A DNA stretch of 64,000 nucleotides from Hyphomicrobiales bacterium (GTDB taxonomy: Bacteria > Pseudomonadota > Alphaproteobacteria > Rhizobiales > Xanthobacteraceae): NCBI GenBank assembly GCA_017305535.1, contig JAFKKN010000004.1:62001-126000 (forward strand). Direction: 5' to 3'. The notes beneath the pieces were generated by a model. That model was not told where the DNA came from, did not search any database, and worked only from the letters and a program-made list of their open reading frames with translations. Each line of letters opens with the position of its first letter. The first letter of the stretch is position 1. Made by a program: the position numbers and the translations under genes. Of this stretch, positions 53,270 through 61,847 are shown in pieces.

Positions 53270-54580
53270 CTATCCCATCATATGCATTGGCAGCCATGTC
53301 GCGATCACGGGGAAGGCGATCAGCAGTACCAGCCGCACCAGGTCGGTCGCCACGAACGGCAGCACGCCGGCGAAGATCGTCGACATGCTGACGTCCTTGA
53401 TGACGCTCTTGATGACGAACACATTCATGCCGACCGGCGGATGGATCAGCCCGAGTTCGACCGTCATCACGATGATGATGCCGAACCAGATCGGGTCGAA
53501 GCCGAGCGCGGTCACCACCGGAAACACGATCGGTACCGTGAGAATGATCATCGCCATCGCGTCCATCAGGCAGCCGAGCACCAGATACATCAGCAGGATC
53601 AGCGCCAGCACGCCGTAGCGGCCGATACCGAGACCGGTGAGAAACTCGGTAACGTGCTGCGGCGTCTGGGTGATGGTCAGGAAGTAGCCGAAGCACAGCG
53701 CGCCGATCAGCACGGTGAAGACCGCGGCCGTGGTACGCGTCGCCTGCAGCAGCGCTTCGAGAATCCCATCGCGCGACAACTTGCGGCGCATGACGCCGAT
53801 GATGAAGGCCCCGACCGCGCCGACCGCGCCGGCCTCGGTCGGAATGAAGAAGCCGCCATACAGTCCGCCGATCACGAAGAAGAACAGCGCCAGCGGCGAC
53901 CACACATCGCGCAGCGCCAATACGCGGTCATGCCAACTGCTGCGCGGACCGGCGGGCAGAAAGCCCGGTCGCGCAGCGCCGATGATGGCGATGGTGATCA
54001 TGTGCATGGTGATCGCCAGCAATCCGGGAACGATACCGGCGACGAACAGCTTGCCGATGTCCTGCTGGGTGATGATGCCGTAAACCACCAGCACGGTGGA
54101 TGGCGGCAACATCGCGCCTAACGTGCCACCGACCGCAATGACGCCGGCGGAAAACGACTGCGGGTAGCCGAAGCGACGCATTTCCGGATAGGCCACCGCG
54201 GAGAACGTCGCGGCGGTCGCCACCGACGATCCCGAGATCGCCGCGAAGCCGCCACAGGCACCGATGGTGGCGATACCGAGACCGCCCTTCCAGTGCCCGA
54301 CAAAGGTGTTGGCGGCGCGGAACAGTTCGCGACTGATGCCAGACACCGAAACGAACGCACCCATCAGCAGAAACATCGGGATCACGCCGAACGAATAGTC
54401 GGTAACGGTGCGCATCACCGTTTGCGCCACCAGTTTTAGCGCGGGCTCCATGCCGGTGAGATAACCAAAGCCTGTGACACCGACGAGGCCCATGGCCATG
54501 CCGACCGGCACCCGCAATAGCATCATCACAAACAGGCTGACGAAGCCGATCACGGCAACTGCTTCGTTGCTCAATTCCAT
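53270..54580 (-). CDS. dctM: TRAP transporter large permease
   Basis: 436 residues, about 12 hydrophobic segments, with GVPVGMAMGLVG-like start and the DctM landmarks GTLGAMLPPSTVLVVYG and IHPPVGMNVFVIKSV. Secondary transporter driven by an ion gradient, partner of DctQ and DctP. Starts 6 bp after dctQ. Confidence 0.94.
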   Translation of the reverse strand: MELSNEAVAVIGFVSLFVMMLLRVPVGMAMGLVGVTGFGYLTGMEPALKLVAQTVMRTVTDYSFGVIPMFLLMGAFVSVSGISRELFRAANTFVGHWKGGLGIATIGACGGFAAISGSSVATAATFSAVAYPEMRRFGYPQSFSAGVIAVGGTLGAMLPPSTVLVVYGIITQQDIGKLFVAGIVPGLLAITMHMITIAIIGAARPGFLPAGPRSSWHDRVLALRDVWSPLALFFFVIGGLYGGFFIPTEAGAVGAVGAFIIGVMRRKLSRDGILEALLQATRTTAAVFTVLIGALCFGYFLTITQTPQHVTEFLTGLGIGRYGVLALILLMYLVLGCLMDAMAMIILTVPIVFPVVTALGFDPIWFGIIIVMTVELGLIHPPVGMNVFVIKSVIKDVSMSTIFAGVLPFVATDLVRLVLLIAFPVIATWLPMHMMG

Positions 54581-54586
54581 GATCGC

Positions 54587-55150
54587 CTACTCCGCCGTCT
54601 TGATCTTGGGTTCGTGCAACTGGTCCGGATGGAAGATCAGGCGCCAGGTGCGGATGGCGATCAGCAGCACGGCGGAGACGTCGCCGACCCACGCCACCGC
54701 ATAAAACGGCCAGATCGGCAGTTGCAGATCCATCGTCAGCACGTGATCCTCGCGGGTGGTGATGACCTTGTCGAGCAAGGTGTAGGTCTGCACCGTCACC
54801 ACGAACAGCAGTACCAGCGTCGCGAACACGTCGATCCAGCGCTGATACTTCGGCGAGGCATTGGCCCAGACCAGATCGACGGTGATGTGTGTACCGCGAT
54901 AGCTGGTCGCGGCGATGCCCCAGAAAATCAGAATACCCAGCAGGAACTGGCCGATATTGTAGTAGTCCGGGATCGTCACCGAAAAGAATTTCCGCATGAA
55001 CACCGCGATGAAGGTGTTCAGCGCGACAACGCCGACGAAAAAGGCCGCGACCCATTCGATCGAGTCGATGAACTTGTCCATGTAGTTCTTCGGCGGCGCC
55101 ATCGACGGCCGCAACGCACCGTCGGGAGTGACTTCGGGATCAGCGGTCAT
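54587..55150 (-). CDS. dctQ: TRAP transporter small permease
   Basis: 187 residues from the ATG at 55150; ATGs within the next 25 residues are possible. Four hydrophobic segments (about 35-55, 70-90, 108-128, 148-168), with RGTHITVDLVWANAS typical of DctQ. A repeat of 120 bp lies between it and dctP. Confidence 0.88.
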   Translation of the reverse strand: MTADPEVTPDGALRPSMAPPKNYMDKFIDSIEWVAAFFVGVVALNTFIAVFMRKFFSVTIPDYYNIGQFLLGILIFWGIAATSYRGTHITVDLVWANASPKYQRWIDVFATLVLLFVVTVQTYTLLDKVITTREDHVLTMDLQLPIWPFYAVAWVGDVSAVLLIAIRTWRLIFHPDQLHEPKIKTAE

Positions 55151-55190
55151 GATACGTCTCACGTCATCGCAAGGGGCTTCAACAACCTCG

Positions 55191-55311
55191 GCGTCGTCCC
55201 CGCGCAGGCGGGGACCCATAACCCCTGGCATTGGTTGTTATGAATAACCACGCCCTGATGATGGAGCCGAACCGCTGCGGCGTATGGGTCCCCGCCTACG
55301 CGGGGACGACG
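55191..55311. repeat. Palindromic repeat, family D in the TRAP operon
   Basis: GCGTCGTCCCCGC ... CGGGGACCCATAACC ... GCGTATGGGTCCCCGCC ... GCGGGGACGAC. Shares an almost exact 34-bp stretch with 27497-27530. Fills the dctP-dctQ junction. Confidence 0.8.
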
Positions 55312-55386
55312 TTTTTCGGATTGCAAATCCGCGCACAAAACAAATTTTCAGCCGGCCGGATCAGCCCAAAAACGGGGCCAACTTAG

Positions 55387-56409
55387 TTACAGCCCCGCGC
55401 CGAACTTCTTGATCGCGGCTTGAAGGTCGGCCTCGATCGCGACCGGATCGCCGCCGGCTTTCTTGACGTCGGCCGCCCAACTGTCTTGCAACGGCTTCGC
55501 CGCGGCCTTCCACTGCGCAAGCTGTTCGGGCGTCAACGTATAGACCTCGTGGTCAGGCAATGCCTTCATCTTGGCGCGACCGTTGAACTCGAACTCGCTC
55601 CACGGATCGGTGACCTTGGAAGCCCATTCCGGCGTGCAGTGATCGTCGATCACCTTCTTCTGCGCCGGCGACATCGCGTTGTAGCTCTTCAGATTCATGT
55701 TGTAGGTGAACACGGTGGTGTAGAGCGGGACATCCATCGCGTATTTGATGGCCTTCTCGATACCGAAAAGAAACATCGATCCCCAAGGGAAGGTGATCTC
55801 GTCGGCGACGCCGCGCTCGATGGCGTCGCGCGCCTCGGGCGCAGAGGCCTGCACGTTGGTGCCGCCGAACATCTTGACCATTTCACCGATGGTCGACTGC
55901 GCCGGGCGCACCTTCAGGCCCTTGAGGTCCTCGGGCACCAGAACCTTCTTCTTGCCGAACAACGCGCCGGGATCGTGGATGAAAGCGAAGCACAGCTTGG
56001 TGTCCTTCATCTCGGTCGGTGCGTATTTGTGATACCACTCGTTGAGCGCCAGCGTGCCCTTCTTGCCGTCGCTGAACAGGAATGGAAGTTGTCCCGCCGC
56101 CGCGATCGGGAAGCGGCCCGGCTGGTATCCCGGATTGACGTAGGTGATGTCGGCGATGCCGTCGCGCGCCATGTCGTAATGGTCGAACGCCTTGCCGAGT
56201 TGCTGCGAAGGAAACACCGTCAGCTTGATGGTACCGCCCGAGGCCTGCTCGATGTCTTTCGCCCAGGCGATGGTCGCCGGCACCAGCGGATGAGCGGGAG
56301 GCACCCACAGCGACACTTTCAGATTGACGGTCTTGTCCTGCGCCTGCGCGGACGTCATGGCGGGGCTCACGCAACCGGCCACCAGCAGCGCCAGAAGTGC
56401 TTTCCTCAT
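55387..56409 (-). CDS. dctP: TRAP transporter solute-binding protein
   Basis: 340 residues from the ATG at 56409 (AGGGAGAG upstream). Signal peptide 1-24 (ending TSAQAQ). DctP fold: ITYVNPGYQPGRFPI, LPFLFSDGKKG, FGKKKVLVPEDLKGLKVRPA. The arginine in KVRPA is where family members bind the ligand carboxylate, so an organic acid is expected. Earlier in-frame starts up to 56577 cross the promoter region. Confidence 0.9.
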   Translation of the reverse strand: MRKALLALLVAGCVSPAMTSAQAQDKTVNLKVSLWVPPAHPLVPATIAWAKDIEQASGGTIKLTVFPSQQLGKAFDHYDMARDGIADITYVNPGYQPGRFPIAAAGQLPFLFSDGKKGTLALNEWYHKYAPTEMKDTKLCFAFIHDPGALFGKKKVLVPEDLKGLKVRPAQSTIGEMVKMFGGTNVQASAPEARDAIERGVADEITFPWGSMFLFGIEKAIKYAMDVPLYTTVFTYNMNLKSYNAMSPAQKKVIDDHCTPEWASKVTDPWSEFEFNGRAKMKALPDHEVYTLTPEQLAQWKAAAKPLQDSWAADVKKAGGDPVAIEADLQAAIKKFGAGL

Positions 56410-56460
56410 CGTCGTCTCTCCCTCTGATGGGGGGCCGGTTCTCCGGCCGCCCGCTTTATT

Positions 56461-56470
56461 TAACATGTTA
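56461..56470. promoter_or_regulatory. Palindrome TAACATGTTA before dctP
   Basis: A perfect 10-bp palindrome 52 bp before the dctP start in an AT-rich stretch. Possibly a second operator or part of the promoter, different from the MarR-type sites. Confidence 0.35.
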
Positions 56471-56605
56471 TTTAGCATGGCCCGCATTGCAAGCGTGGTG
56501 TGCATTTTCCACGCCTGCACGGCAAAGGCCATTGCAAGATCCCTGGCGGAGATGGACTTTTCCGACGCGAGACACATTCGGCATCGCCCGACAGCCGATG
56601 AATTG

Positions 56606-56620
56606 ATTATATGTTATAAT
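56606..56620. promoter_or_regulatory. Candidate MarR operator 3
   Basis: ATTATA-TGT-TATAAT, perfect 6-bp inverted repeat with 3-bp spacer in the divergent region between dctP and the thioesterase gene. Matches sites 1 and 2 in layout and in the central TA-rich half-sites. Confidence 0.6.
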
Positions 56621-56722
56621 TATCCGCCGTAAACGACCTTGCCGGCAAGGCATGGAATCCCGGCTATGATAGGCCAGACTTCCGATCGACGATCGGCCCG
56701 TCGCAAGCACCGGAGCAACTGA

Positions 56723-57154
56723 TTGAACGCCTCTGCCATTCCGTCCGGATTCACTCGAAATCCGCGCAAGAGCCCGCTGACCGATCCCTGGGAGCCGATC
56801 TACTGGAAGCAGACCGAGGACGCGATCGTGATCGGGCTACGGCTCGACACGCCGCACACCAACGCACGCGGGTTGATCCACGGCGGATTGATCGCGGCGT
56901 TGGCCGACAAGGCGATGGGCCATAGCTGCGGCTACAAGCTTGGGCCGGCGTTCTCGCTGGTCACCGTCAATCTCTCGGTCGATTACATCGGCAGCGCCAA
57001 GATCGGACAGTGGCTCGCGGTGGAAAGCGAAGTGCTCAAGAGCGGACGCACCATCTGCTTCGTGCAAAGCATCATCACCGCCGACGACGAACCGATCGCC
57101 CGTGCCAACGCGACATTCCGCGTCGTGCCGCGATCGCAGCACACGCCCGCCTAG
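56723..57154 (+). CDS. Hotdog-fold acyl-CoA thioesterase (PaaI type)
   Basis: 143 residues beginning at a TTG (56723) with GGAG 7 nt upstream. LIHGGLIAALADKAMGHSCG carries the usual His-Gly-Gly and catalytic Asp, and VTVNLSVDYIGSAKIG the second strand motif. Cleaves aryl- or acyl-CoA esters. Divergent from the TRAP operon with a shared operator, it may release CoA from dead-end aromatic CoA esters. Confidence 0.85.
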   Translation: MNASAIPSGFTRNPRKSPLTDPWEPIYWKQTEDAIVIGLRLDTPHTNARGLIHGGLIAALADKAMGHSCGYKLGPAFSLVTVNLSVDYIGSAKIGQWLAVESEVLKSGRTICFVQSIITADDEPIARANATFRVVPRSQHTPA

Positions 57155-58050
57155 CGCCTGGCGAAATGCCAATCACAATCGTGCAGCACCAGATCGACGA
57201 ACGCGCGGACCTTCGCCGACAATAGCCGCGACGTCGGATAGACCAGATGAATCGGTAGCGGCGGAATCTCGTAATCGACGAGCACCGCCTTGAGCCGGCC
57301 GCTGGCGAGTCCTTCCGCCGCCTGATAAGCGAGCACGCGCGTCAGGCCGCCGCCTTGTTCGACATGGAAGATTGCGGCGTCGGCGCTGTTGGTGGTGAAG
57401 CGCGGCGCGCAGGCGACGCGAACCTCGCGGCCGTCCTCGACAAAGCGCCAGTCCGGCGCGGCGCTGAGCGCACCGAAATGCACGGTGCGATGCACCGCGA
57501 TCTCCGAAGGATGATGCGGCTCGCCATGCGCAGCCAGATAATCCGGCGACGCCACCACCATCCGCCGCATGTCGCCGACCGCCCGCGCCACGAGACTTGA
57601 ATCCGGCAGATGGCCGATGCGCACCGCGATATCGATGCCTTCCTCCACCAGATTGACCATGCGATCCGACAAACGAAGATCGCCGGCGACCTCGGGGTAG
57701 CGTTTCAGATAAGTCGACATCAGCGGCGTGACGTGGCGGCGGCCGAAGCCGAGCGGCGCCGACACCACGAGACGCCCGGTCGGCTGCGTCCGCTCCGCCT
57801 GTACCGCCCCTTCCGCTTCCTCGACATCGGCGAGGATGCGCCGCGCGCGTTCGAGAAACCGTTCGCCGGCGTCGGTCAGCATCACCGAGCGGGTGGTCCT
57901 CTGCAGCAGCCGCGCGCCGACCCGTTCCTCCAGCGCGGCGACCATCCGGGTCACCGCCGACGCCGACAATCCCAATTTGCGCGCCGCCGGAGCGAACCCC
58001 TTGTGGTCGGCCACGGTGACGAAGGCCTGCATGGTCTCGATGCGGTCCAT
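57151..58050 (-). CDS. LysR-family transcriptional regulator
   Basis: 299 residues from the ATG at 58050 (MDRIETMQAFVTVADHKGFA; LSASAVTRMVAALEERVGARLLQR). The effector domain starts near 92 (GRLVVSAPLGFGRRHVTPLM). Crp/AaeR-like subgroup in which the regulator often controls a divergent oxidoreductase. The divergent gene here encodes a pyridoxamine-oxidase-fold protein. The stop overlaps that of the thioesterase gene by 4 bp (convergent). Confidence 0.92.
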   Translation of the reverse strand: MDRIETMQAFVTVADHKGFAPAARKLGLSASAVTRMVAALEERVGARLLQRTTRSVMLTDAGERFLERARRILADVEEAEGAVQAERTQPTGRLVVSAPLGFGRRHVTPLMSTYLKRYPEVAGDLRLSDRMVNLVEEGIDIAVRIGHLPDSSLVARAVGDMRRMVVASPDYLAAHGEPHHPSEIAVHRTVHFGALSAAPDWRFVEDGREVRVACAPRFTTNSADAAIFHVEQGGGLTRVLAYQAAEGLASGRLKAVLVDYEIPPLPIHLVYPTSRLLSAKVRAFVDLVLHDCDWHFARR

Positions 58051-58164
58051 GGCATTATTTCTGATATTGCAACAATGTCGTGTCAACGGCGCGAATTGCT
58101 TAAAGCCGGACCACGAACCACATTCGGGGCATCGAATACGCCGGACGCTTACCCGGAGACGACG

Positions 58165-58794
58165 ATGTCCATGCCCCACACTTCACCCAGCGATGTAGCC
58201 TTCAGCCCCGCCGTCAAGGCGATCCAGACCCGTGAGGGATCACGCGAATCCTATTCTGGTCCCGAGGCGGATGCCGGGTGGCCCACCGAGATCGACGACA
58301 ATCTCGCGGCCTTCCTCGCGGCGCAGACCAGCATTTTCCTCGCCACCGCCAGCGCCGACGGCCAGCCGACCATCCAGCATCGCGGCGGCCCGCCCGGCTT
58401 CCTTCACGTGCTCGACAAGACGACCATCGGCTTCGCCAACTTCGCTGGCAACCGGCAGTTCATTACGCTCGGCAACCTGTCGGAAAATCCGAAGGTCCAC
58501 ATCTTCGTGCTGGACTACGTCAATCGTCAGCGCGTCAAGATCTGGGGCGAGGCGCGCGCGATCGACGACGATCCGGCGCTGCTGGAAGCCTTGATGCCGC
58601 GCGGCTATCGCGCGCGACCGGAACAGGTGATCCTGATCAAGGTGACGGCGTGGAACACCAACTGCCGCCAGCACATCCCGCAAAAATTCGACGCCGCCGA
58701 CGTCAAGGCCGCGCTTGAACTGCGCGAGACGCGGATCGCCGAACTCGAAGCCGAAGTCGCGGCGCTGAAGGAAACGCCGATTTCTGCTGCTTAG
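58165..58794 (+). CDS. Pyridoxamine 5'-phosphate oxidase-fold protein
   Basis: 209 residues, split-barrel flavin-binding fold: IFLATASADGQPTIQHRGGPPGF near 55-77, IGFANFAGNRQFITLGNLSENPKV. A coiled-coil tail follows (about 180-205, ELRETRIAELEAEVAALKE). Family members bind FMN or F420 and act as oxidases/reductases, but the substrate is unknown. GGAG precedes the ATG at 58165. Divergent from the LysR gene and probably controlled by it. Confidence 0.85.
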   Translation: MSMPHTSPSDVAFSPAVKAIQTREGSRESYSGPEADAGWPTEIDDNLAAFLAAQTSIFLATASADGQPTIQHRGGPPGFLHVLDKTTIGFANFAGNRQFITLGNLSENPKVHIFVLDYVNRQRVKIWGEARAIDDDPALLEALMPRGYRARPEQVILIKVTAWNTNCRQHIPQKFDAADVKAALELRETRIAELEAEVAALKETPISAA

Positions 58795-58824
58795 AGCGTC
58801 GTCGACTTGAAATGAAGCGTGTGC

Positions 58825-58918
58825 CGTCATCCTGAGGAGCGAGCGAAGCGAGCCTCGAAGGATCGGGGCTGTCGCCCTTCGAGGCTGGCGCTACGCGCCA
58901 GCACCTCAGGGTGACGAC
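58825..58918. repeat. Palindromic repeat, family C
   Basis: CGTCATCCTGAGGAGCGAGC ... CCTTCGAGGCTGGCGC ... GCCAGCACCTCAGGGTGACG. Pairs with the element at 41590-41677. Confidence 0.8.
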
Positions 58919-58973
58919 CTCGGATTCAGCCTCGACAAATGATCCTCCATGCGCTGCGGCGTCGGATGCCCCA

Positions 58974-59396
58974 CTACATCCGACGAATAACGGCGGTGGC
59001 CGTCGCGGTGGCGACGACTTTGCCGTTCTGGAGCAGCTCGGCGGCCAACTGACAGACTTCCTTGCCGCGCATCGTCACCCGGCCCAGCCCCTTCAAAGGG
59101 CCGGGTTTCGCAGGACGATGAAACTGGACGTTGAGATTGACGGTTGGCGCGAACTCGCCGGCGTCGAGCGTCGCCACCAATGCCGGCCCCATGGTGTCGT
59201 CCAGCATCGCGGCGAGAAAGCCGCCCTGAATGTTGCCGACAGGATTGGCGAACTCGGGCTTGCCCTCGAAATCGACTTCGATGGTGCCGCGCTCCGGATC
59301 GATGGCGCCGAACGCGAGGCCCAGCGTTTGCGCACAGGGTGGCGACGGCAACCGGCCGTCGACCATTTTCCAGAAGAACGAATCCTTGTCGGCCAT
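58974..59396 (-). CDS. Hotdog-fold thioesterase (PaaI family)
   Basis: 140 residues: FANPVGNIQGGFLAAMLDDTMG with the Gln/Gly-Gly and Asp of the active site, then VNLNVQFHRPAKPGPLKG. Acts on acyl-CoA. ATG at 59396, 30 bp after the glutathione-transferase-type gene, so both are cotranscribed. Confidence 0.87.
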   Translation of the reverse strand: MADKDSFFWKMVDGRLPSPPCAQTLGLAFGAIDPERGTIEVDFEGKPEFANPVGNIQGGFLAAMLDDTMGPALVATLDAGEFAPTVNLNVQFHRPAKPGPLKGLGRVTMRGKEVCQLAAELLQNGKVVATATATAVIRRM

Positions 59397-59426
59397 CGTT
59401 TCACACCCCCACGTGTACTGTGCGCC

Positions 59427-60158
59427 TTACGCCACCGCGGCTTCCGGCACTCGCCAGACGTGATCCGGATAGTAGCGGCTCATCATCCGTTCGACATAGG
59501 CCACGAGATTGGCGAACTGCTCGGTGCGATGGCGCAGCGTCGAATTGAAGAACGGCGACAGCAAACCGGCCACGGCGCCGAAAGCGGTCGCGTCCATGCC
59601 GCACGGACGATCGCCCATCAGGTAGGGCTTGTCCGCCAGTAGCACCGAGAGCGCCGACAGCGAGCGCATCGCAAGCTCGATGGTTTCCTGCGGCGTATGC
59701 CGACCAAGGCCAGTGAGCCGATAGTTCTCGACGACCCGCGCGCGGGCGCCTTCGCGGATATCGTTGCGCAGATGCTCCGGCGCGGTATCGAAGAAATGCG
59801 CCGGCCCCTTGGCGAAGTTCACCGGATCGATCCAGCGCACACCGACCAGCGCCCAATAGACGTGATGCTCGATCATCCGTTCAATCGCCCACGCCTGCGC
59901 GCGCTGCGCGGTATCGAGCCCGGCATCGAAATCGAAACCGTACTTGCGTTCGAGATGGGCGCGGATGAAGGTCGAGTCCGCGATCACGTCGCCATGGTCG
60001 TCGATATAGGGCATTTGCCCCTTGGGCGAGGAATCCGGCAGCGCGAAGACCTTGCGGTACGGCAGTCCGGCCATCTTGAGTTGCACCTCGGTCTTGGTGA
60101 CGAAAGGACTGATCTCCGGCAGGCCGAAACCTTCGCCAAACCCGTAGAGAATGATCAT
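59427..60158 (-). CDS. Glutathione S-transferase-fold protein
   Basis: 243 residues from the ATG at 60158 (AGGAG 7 nt upstream). N-terminal thioredoxin-like part (IILYGFGEGFGLPEISPFVTK, KGQMPYIDDHGDVIADST), then a helical C-terminal part with MGDRPCGMDATAFG. It belongs to the metaxin/failed-axon-like subgroup rather than classical detoxifying GSTs. The typical catalytic Cys/Ser near the N-terminus is not obvious. Divergent from the WYL gene. Confidence 0.85.
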   Translation of the reverse strand: MIILYGFGEGFGLPEISPFVTKTEVQLKMAGLPYRKVFALPDSSPKGQMPYIDDHGDVIADSTFIRAHLERKYGFDFDAGLDTAQRAQAWAIERMIEHHVYWALVGVRWIDPVNFAKGPAHFFDTAPEHLRNDIREGARARVVENYRLTGLGRHTPQETIELAMRSLSALSVLLADKPYLMGDRPCGMDATAFGAVAGLLSPFFNSTLRHRTEQFANLVAYVERMMSRYYPDHVWRVPEAAVA

Positions 60159-60254
60159 CGCAAGCTCCTGTCTCTTGAAAACCTGCGCGACCCTAGCTAC
60201 CCCCTGCTGCCAGCGTGCTGTCAGCATCAACCGTCAGGCCCGGAAGACACGATC

Positions 60255-60974
60255 ATGAGACGCGCCGACCGGCTGTTCCAGATCATTCAGGTGCTGCGGC
60301 GCGCCCGCAAGCCGCTGACCGCCGATGCCATCGCGACCGAGCTGGAAACCTCGAAGCGCACCATCTATCGCGACATCGCCACCTTGATCGGGCAGCGGGT
60401 GCCGATCCGGGGCGAAGCCGGCATGGGCTATGTGCTGGAGCGCGGCTTCGACATGCCGCCGCTGATGCTGACGCCGGACGAGATCGAAGCCGCCGTGCTC
60501 GGCGCGCAATGGGTCGCGGGCCACGCTGACGCGGTCCTTGGCAAGGCCGCCGAAAATCTTATCACCAAGATTGAAGCGACAGTGCCCGACACCTTGCGGC
60601 CGTTCGTGCAGGAACCGGCGAGCCGCGCCCGCCGCGACGTCGCGACCGAACCCGATCGCCTCGACATGACCAAGGTGCGCGCGCATATTCATGCCGGCAA
60701 GAAGATCGCATTGCGCTATCGCGACGAACACGGGCGTGACAGCACGCGCGTGGTCTGGCCGATCACCGTCGGCTACCTCGAAACCGTGCGGCTGCTCGCG
60801 GCGTGGTGCGAGCTGCGCAAGGACTTTCGCAGCTTTCGTACCGACCGCGTCATCGACGCGACTTATCTCGACGAGCGTTATGCCGAGCGGCGCGACGTAC
60901 TCCGCGCAAGATGGCGCGCCAGCCTCGAGCAAATGATCCGCGACAAGACTCGGCGGATGCGGGGACACGAATGA
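60255..60974 (+). CDS. YafY-type HTH/WYL transcriptional regulator
   Basis: 239 residues. HTH_11 domain 1-60 (LFQIIQVLRRARKPLTADAI, TSKRTIYRDIATL), and a WYL-like ligand domain about 140-215 (KKIALRYRDEHG, VWPITVGYLETVRLLAAWCE, FRTDRV). Here the WYL tripeptide site reads Leu-Ala-Ala-Trp-Cys-Glu, as in many YafY proteins. Regulates a neighbour, perhaps the GST/thioesterase pair. Stop overlaps the next start by 4 bp. Confidence 0.9.
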   Translation: MRRADRLFQIIQVLRRARKPLTADAIATELETSKRTIYRDIATLIGQRVPIRGEAGMGYVLERGFDMPPLMLTPDEIEAAVLGAQWVAGHADAVLGKAAENLITKIEATVPDTLRPFVQEPASRARRDVATEPDRLDMTKVRAHIHAGKKIALRYRDEHGRDSTRVVWPITVGYLETVRLLAAWCELRKDFRSFRTDRVIDATYLDERYAERRDVLRARWRASLEQMIRDKTRRMRGHE

Positions 60975-61285
60975 CCGACACCGACACGATGAGCCCCTGC
61001 CAGAGTTGCGGCGCGTGCTGCGCCTATTCGCGCAACTGGCCGCGCTTCACCATCGAGGACGATGCCGAGCTGGATCTCATTCCGGCGCAATTCGTCAATG
61101 AGCGATCGTCGGGAATGCGCTGCGAGGGCGAACGTTGCACGGCGCTGGTCGGGCGCGTCGGCGAGGCGACATCGTGCGCGGTTTATGCGGTGCGTCCGGA
61201 AGTGTGCCGGGTCTGCATGCCGGGCGACGCGGAATGCGCGATGGCGCGGCGGCGTTACGGCCTGCCGCTATTACAAGCGAACTAG
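60971..61285 (+). CDS. YkgJ-family cysteine-cluster protein
   Basis: 104 residues with CQSCGACC (Cys10, 13, 16, 17) and further Cys51, 56, 69, 79, 82, 89. The pattern fits the YkgJ/Fe-S or zinc-binding cluster proteins. Start ATG overlaps the WYL-gene stop (ATGA). Function unknown. Confidence 0.85.
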   Translation: MTDTDTMSPCQSCGACCAYSRNWPRFTIEDDAELDLIPAQFVNERSSGMRCEGERCTALVGRVGEATSCAVYAVRPEVCRVCMPGDAECAMARRRYGLPLLQAN

Positions 61286-61302
61286 ATCGACAGCCGATCC
61301 GC

Positions 61303-61707
61303 TCAGGCCATCACCACTTGCGGCTGCTGCTCGTCGTCCTCGATATCCTCGAGCGGCGCCAGCGTCGTCAGCGGCTTGGTCGACAGCGTCACCGGCTTGC
61401 GGCCGCTGTGGGACGACTGCGCCGCGCGCGAGGCCGGCGTGCTGCGCGACAGATCGTACAGCGCCGCGCCGACACGACCGCCGAACTGAATCAGATCGCG
61501 CTCGTTGCAGCTTCCGGCAATGGCGATCGCCAGCGCGTGCAGATGGCTGCGGCGATAACAGAACAACGCCAGCATCGCCCGCACGTCGGGCGACACGCTT
61601 TCCACCAGTTGCGGCAGACCGTTCTGGTTGGCGCGATACATTTGGCCAAGCAGATCGTCCCGAACCGGGCAAAAATCATTCTCGAACGCTTCGCGGCTGG
61701 ACCACAT
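61303..61707 (-). CDS. Conserved hypothetical protein
   Basis: 134 residues, AGGAAT before the ATG at 61707. Helical first part (VRDDLLGQMYRANQNGLPQL, RAMLALFCYRRSHLHALAIA) and a Ser/Thr-rich, acidic tail (LEDIEDDEQQ). No signal peptide. The frame has clear coding character and own Shine-Dalgarno, but I recognise no family. Confidence 0.65.
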   Translation of the reverse strand: MWSSREAFENDFCPVRDDLLGQMYRANQNGLPQLVESVSPDVRAMLALFCYRRSHLHALAIAIAGSCNERDLIQFGGRVGAALYDLSRSTPASRAAQSSHSGRKPVTLSTKPLTTLAPLEDIEDDEQQPQVVMA

Positions 61708-61847
61708 GGCATATTCCTGGTCGGAGAAATCCCCCGATCATGAAAATGCTCTGTAAATTCCTAACGGGGAGTTAACCACGCCTTACAACGGCCGACTTGT
61801 CCCCTTGCGCTTTGTTCCCGAATCGGAATCGCGGTTCCATCGGCGAA

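Larger units (their letters stand above)
56410..56722. other. Divergent promoter region dctP / thioesterase
   Basis: 313 bp without genes, AT-rich near 56455-56475 and 56600-56625, containing the two palindromes listed separately. Otherwise nothing recognised. Confidence 0.5.
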
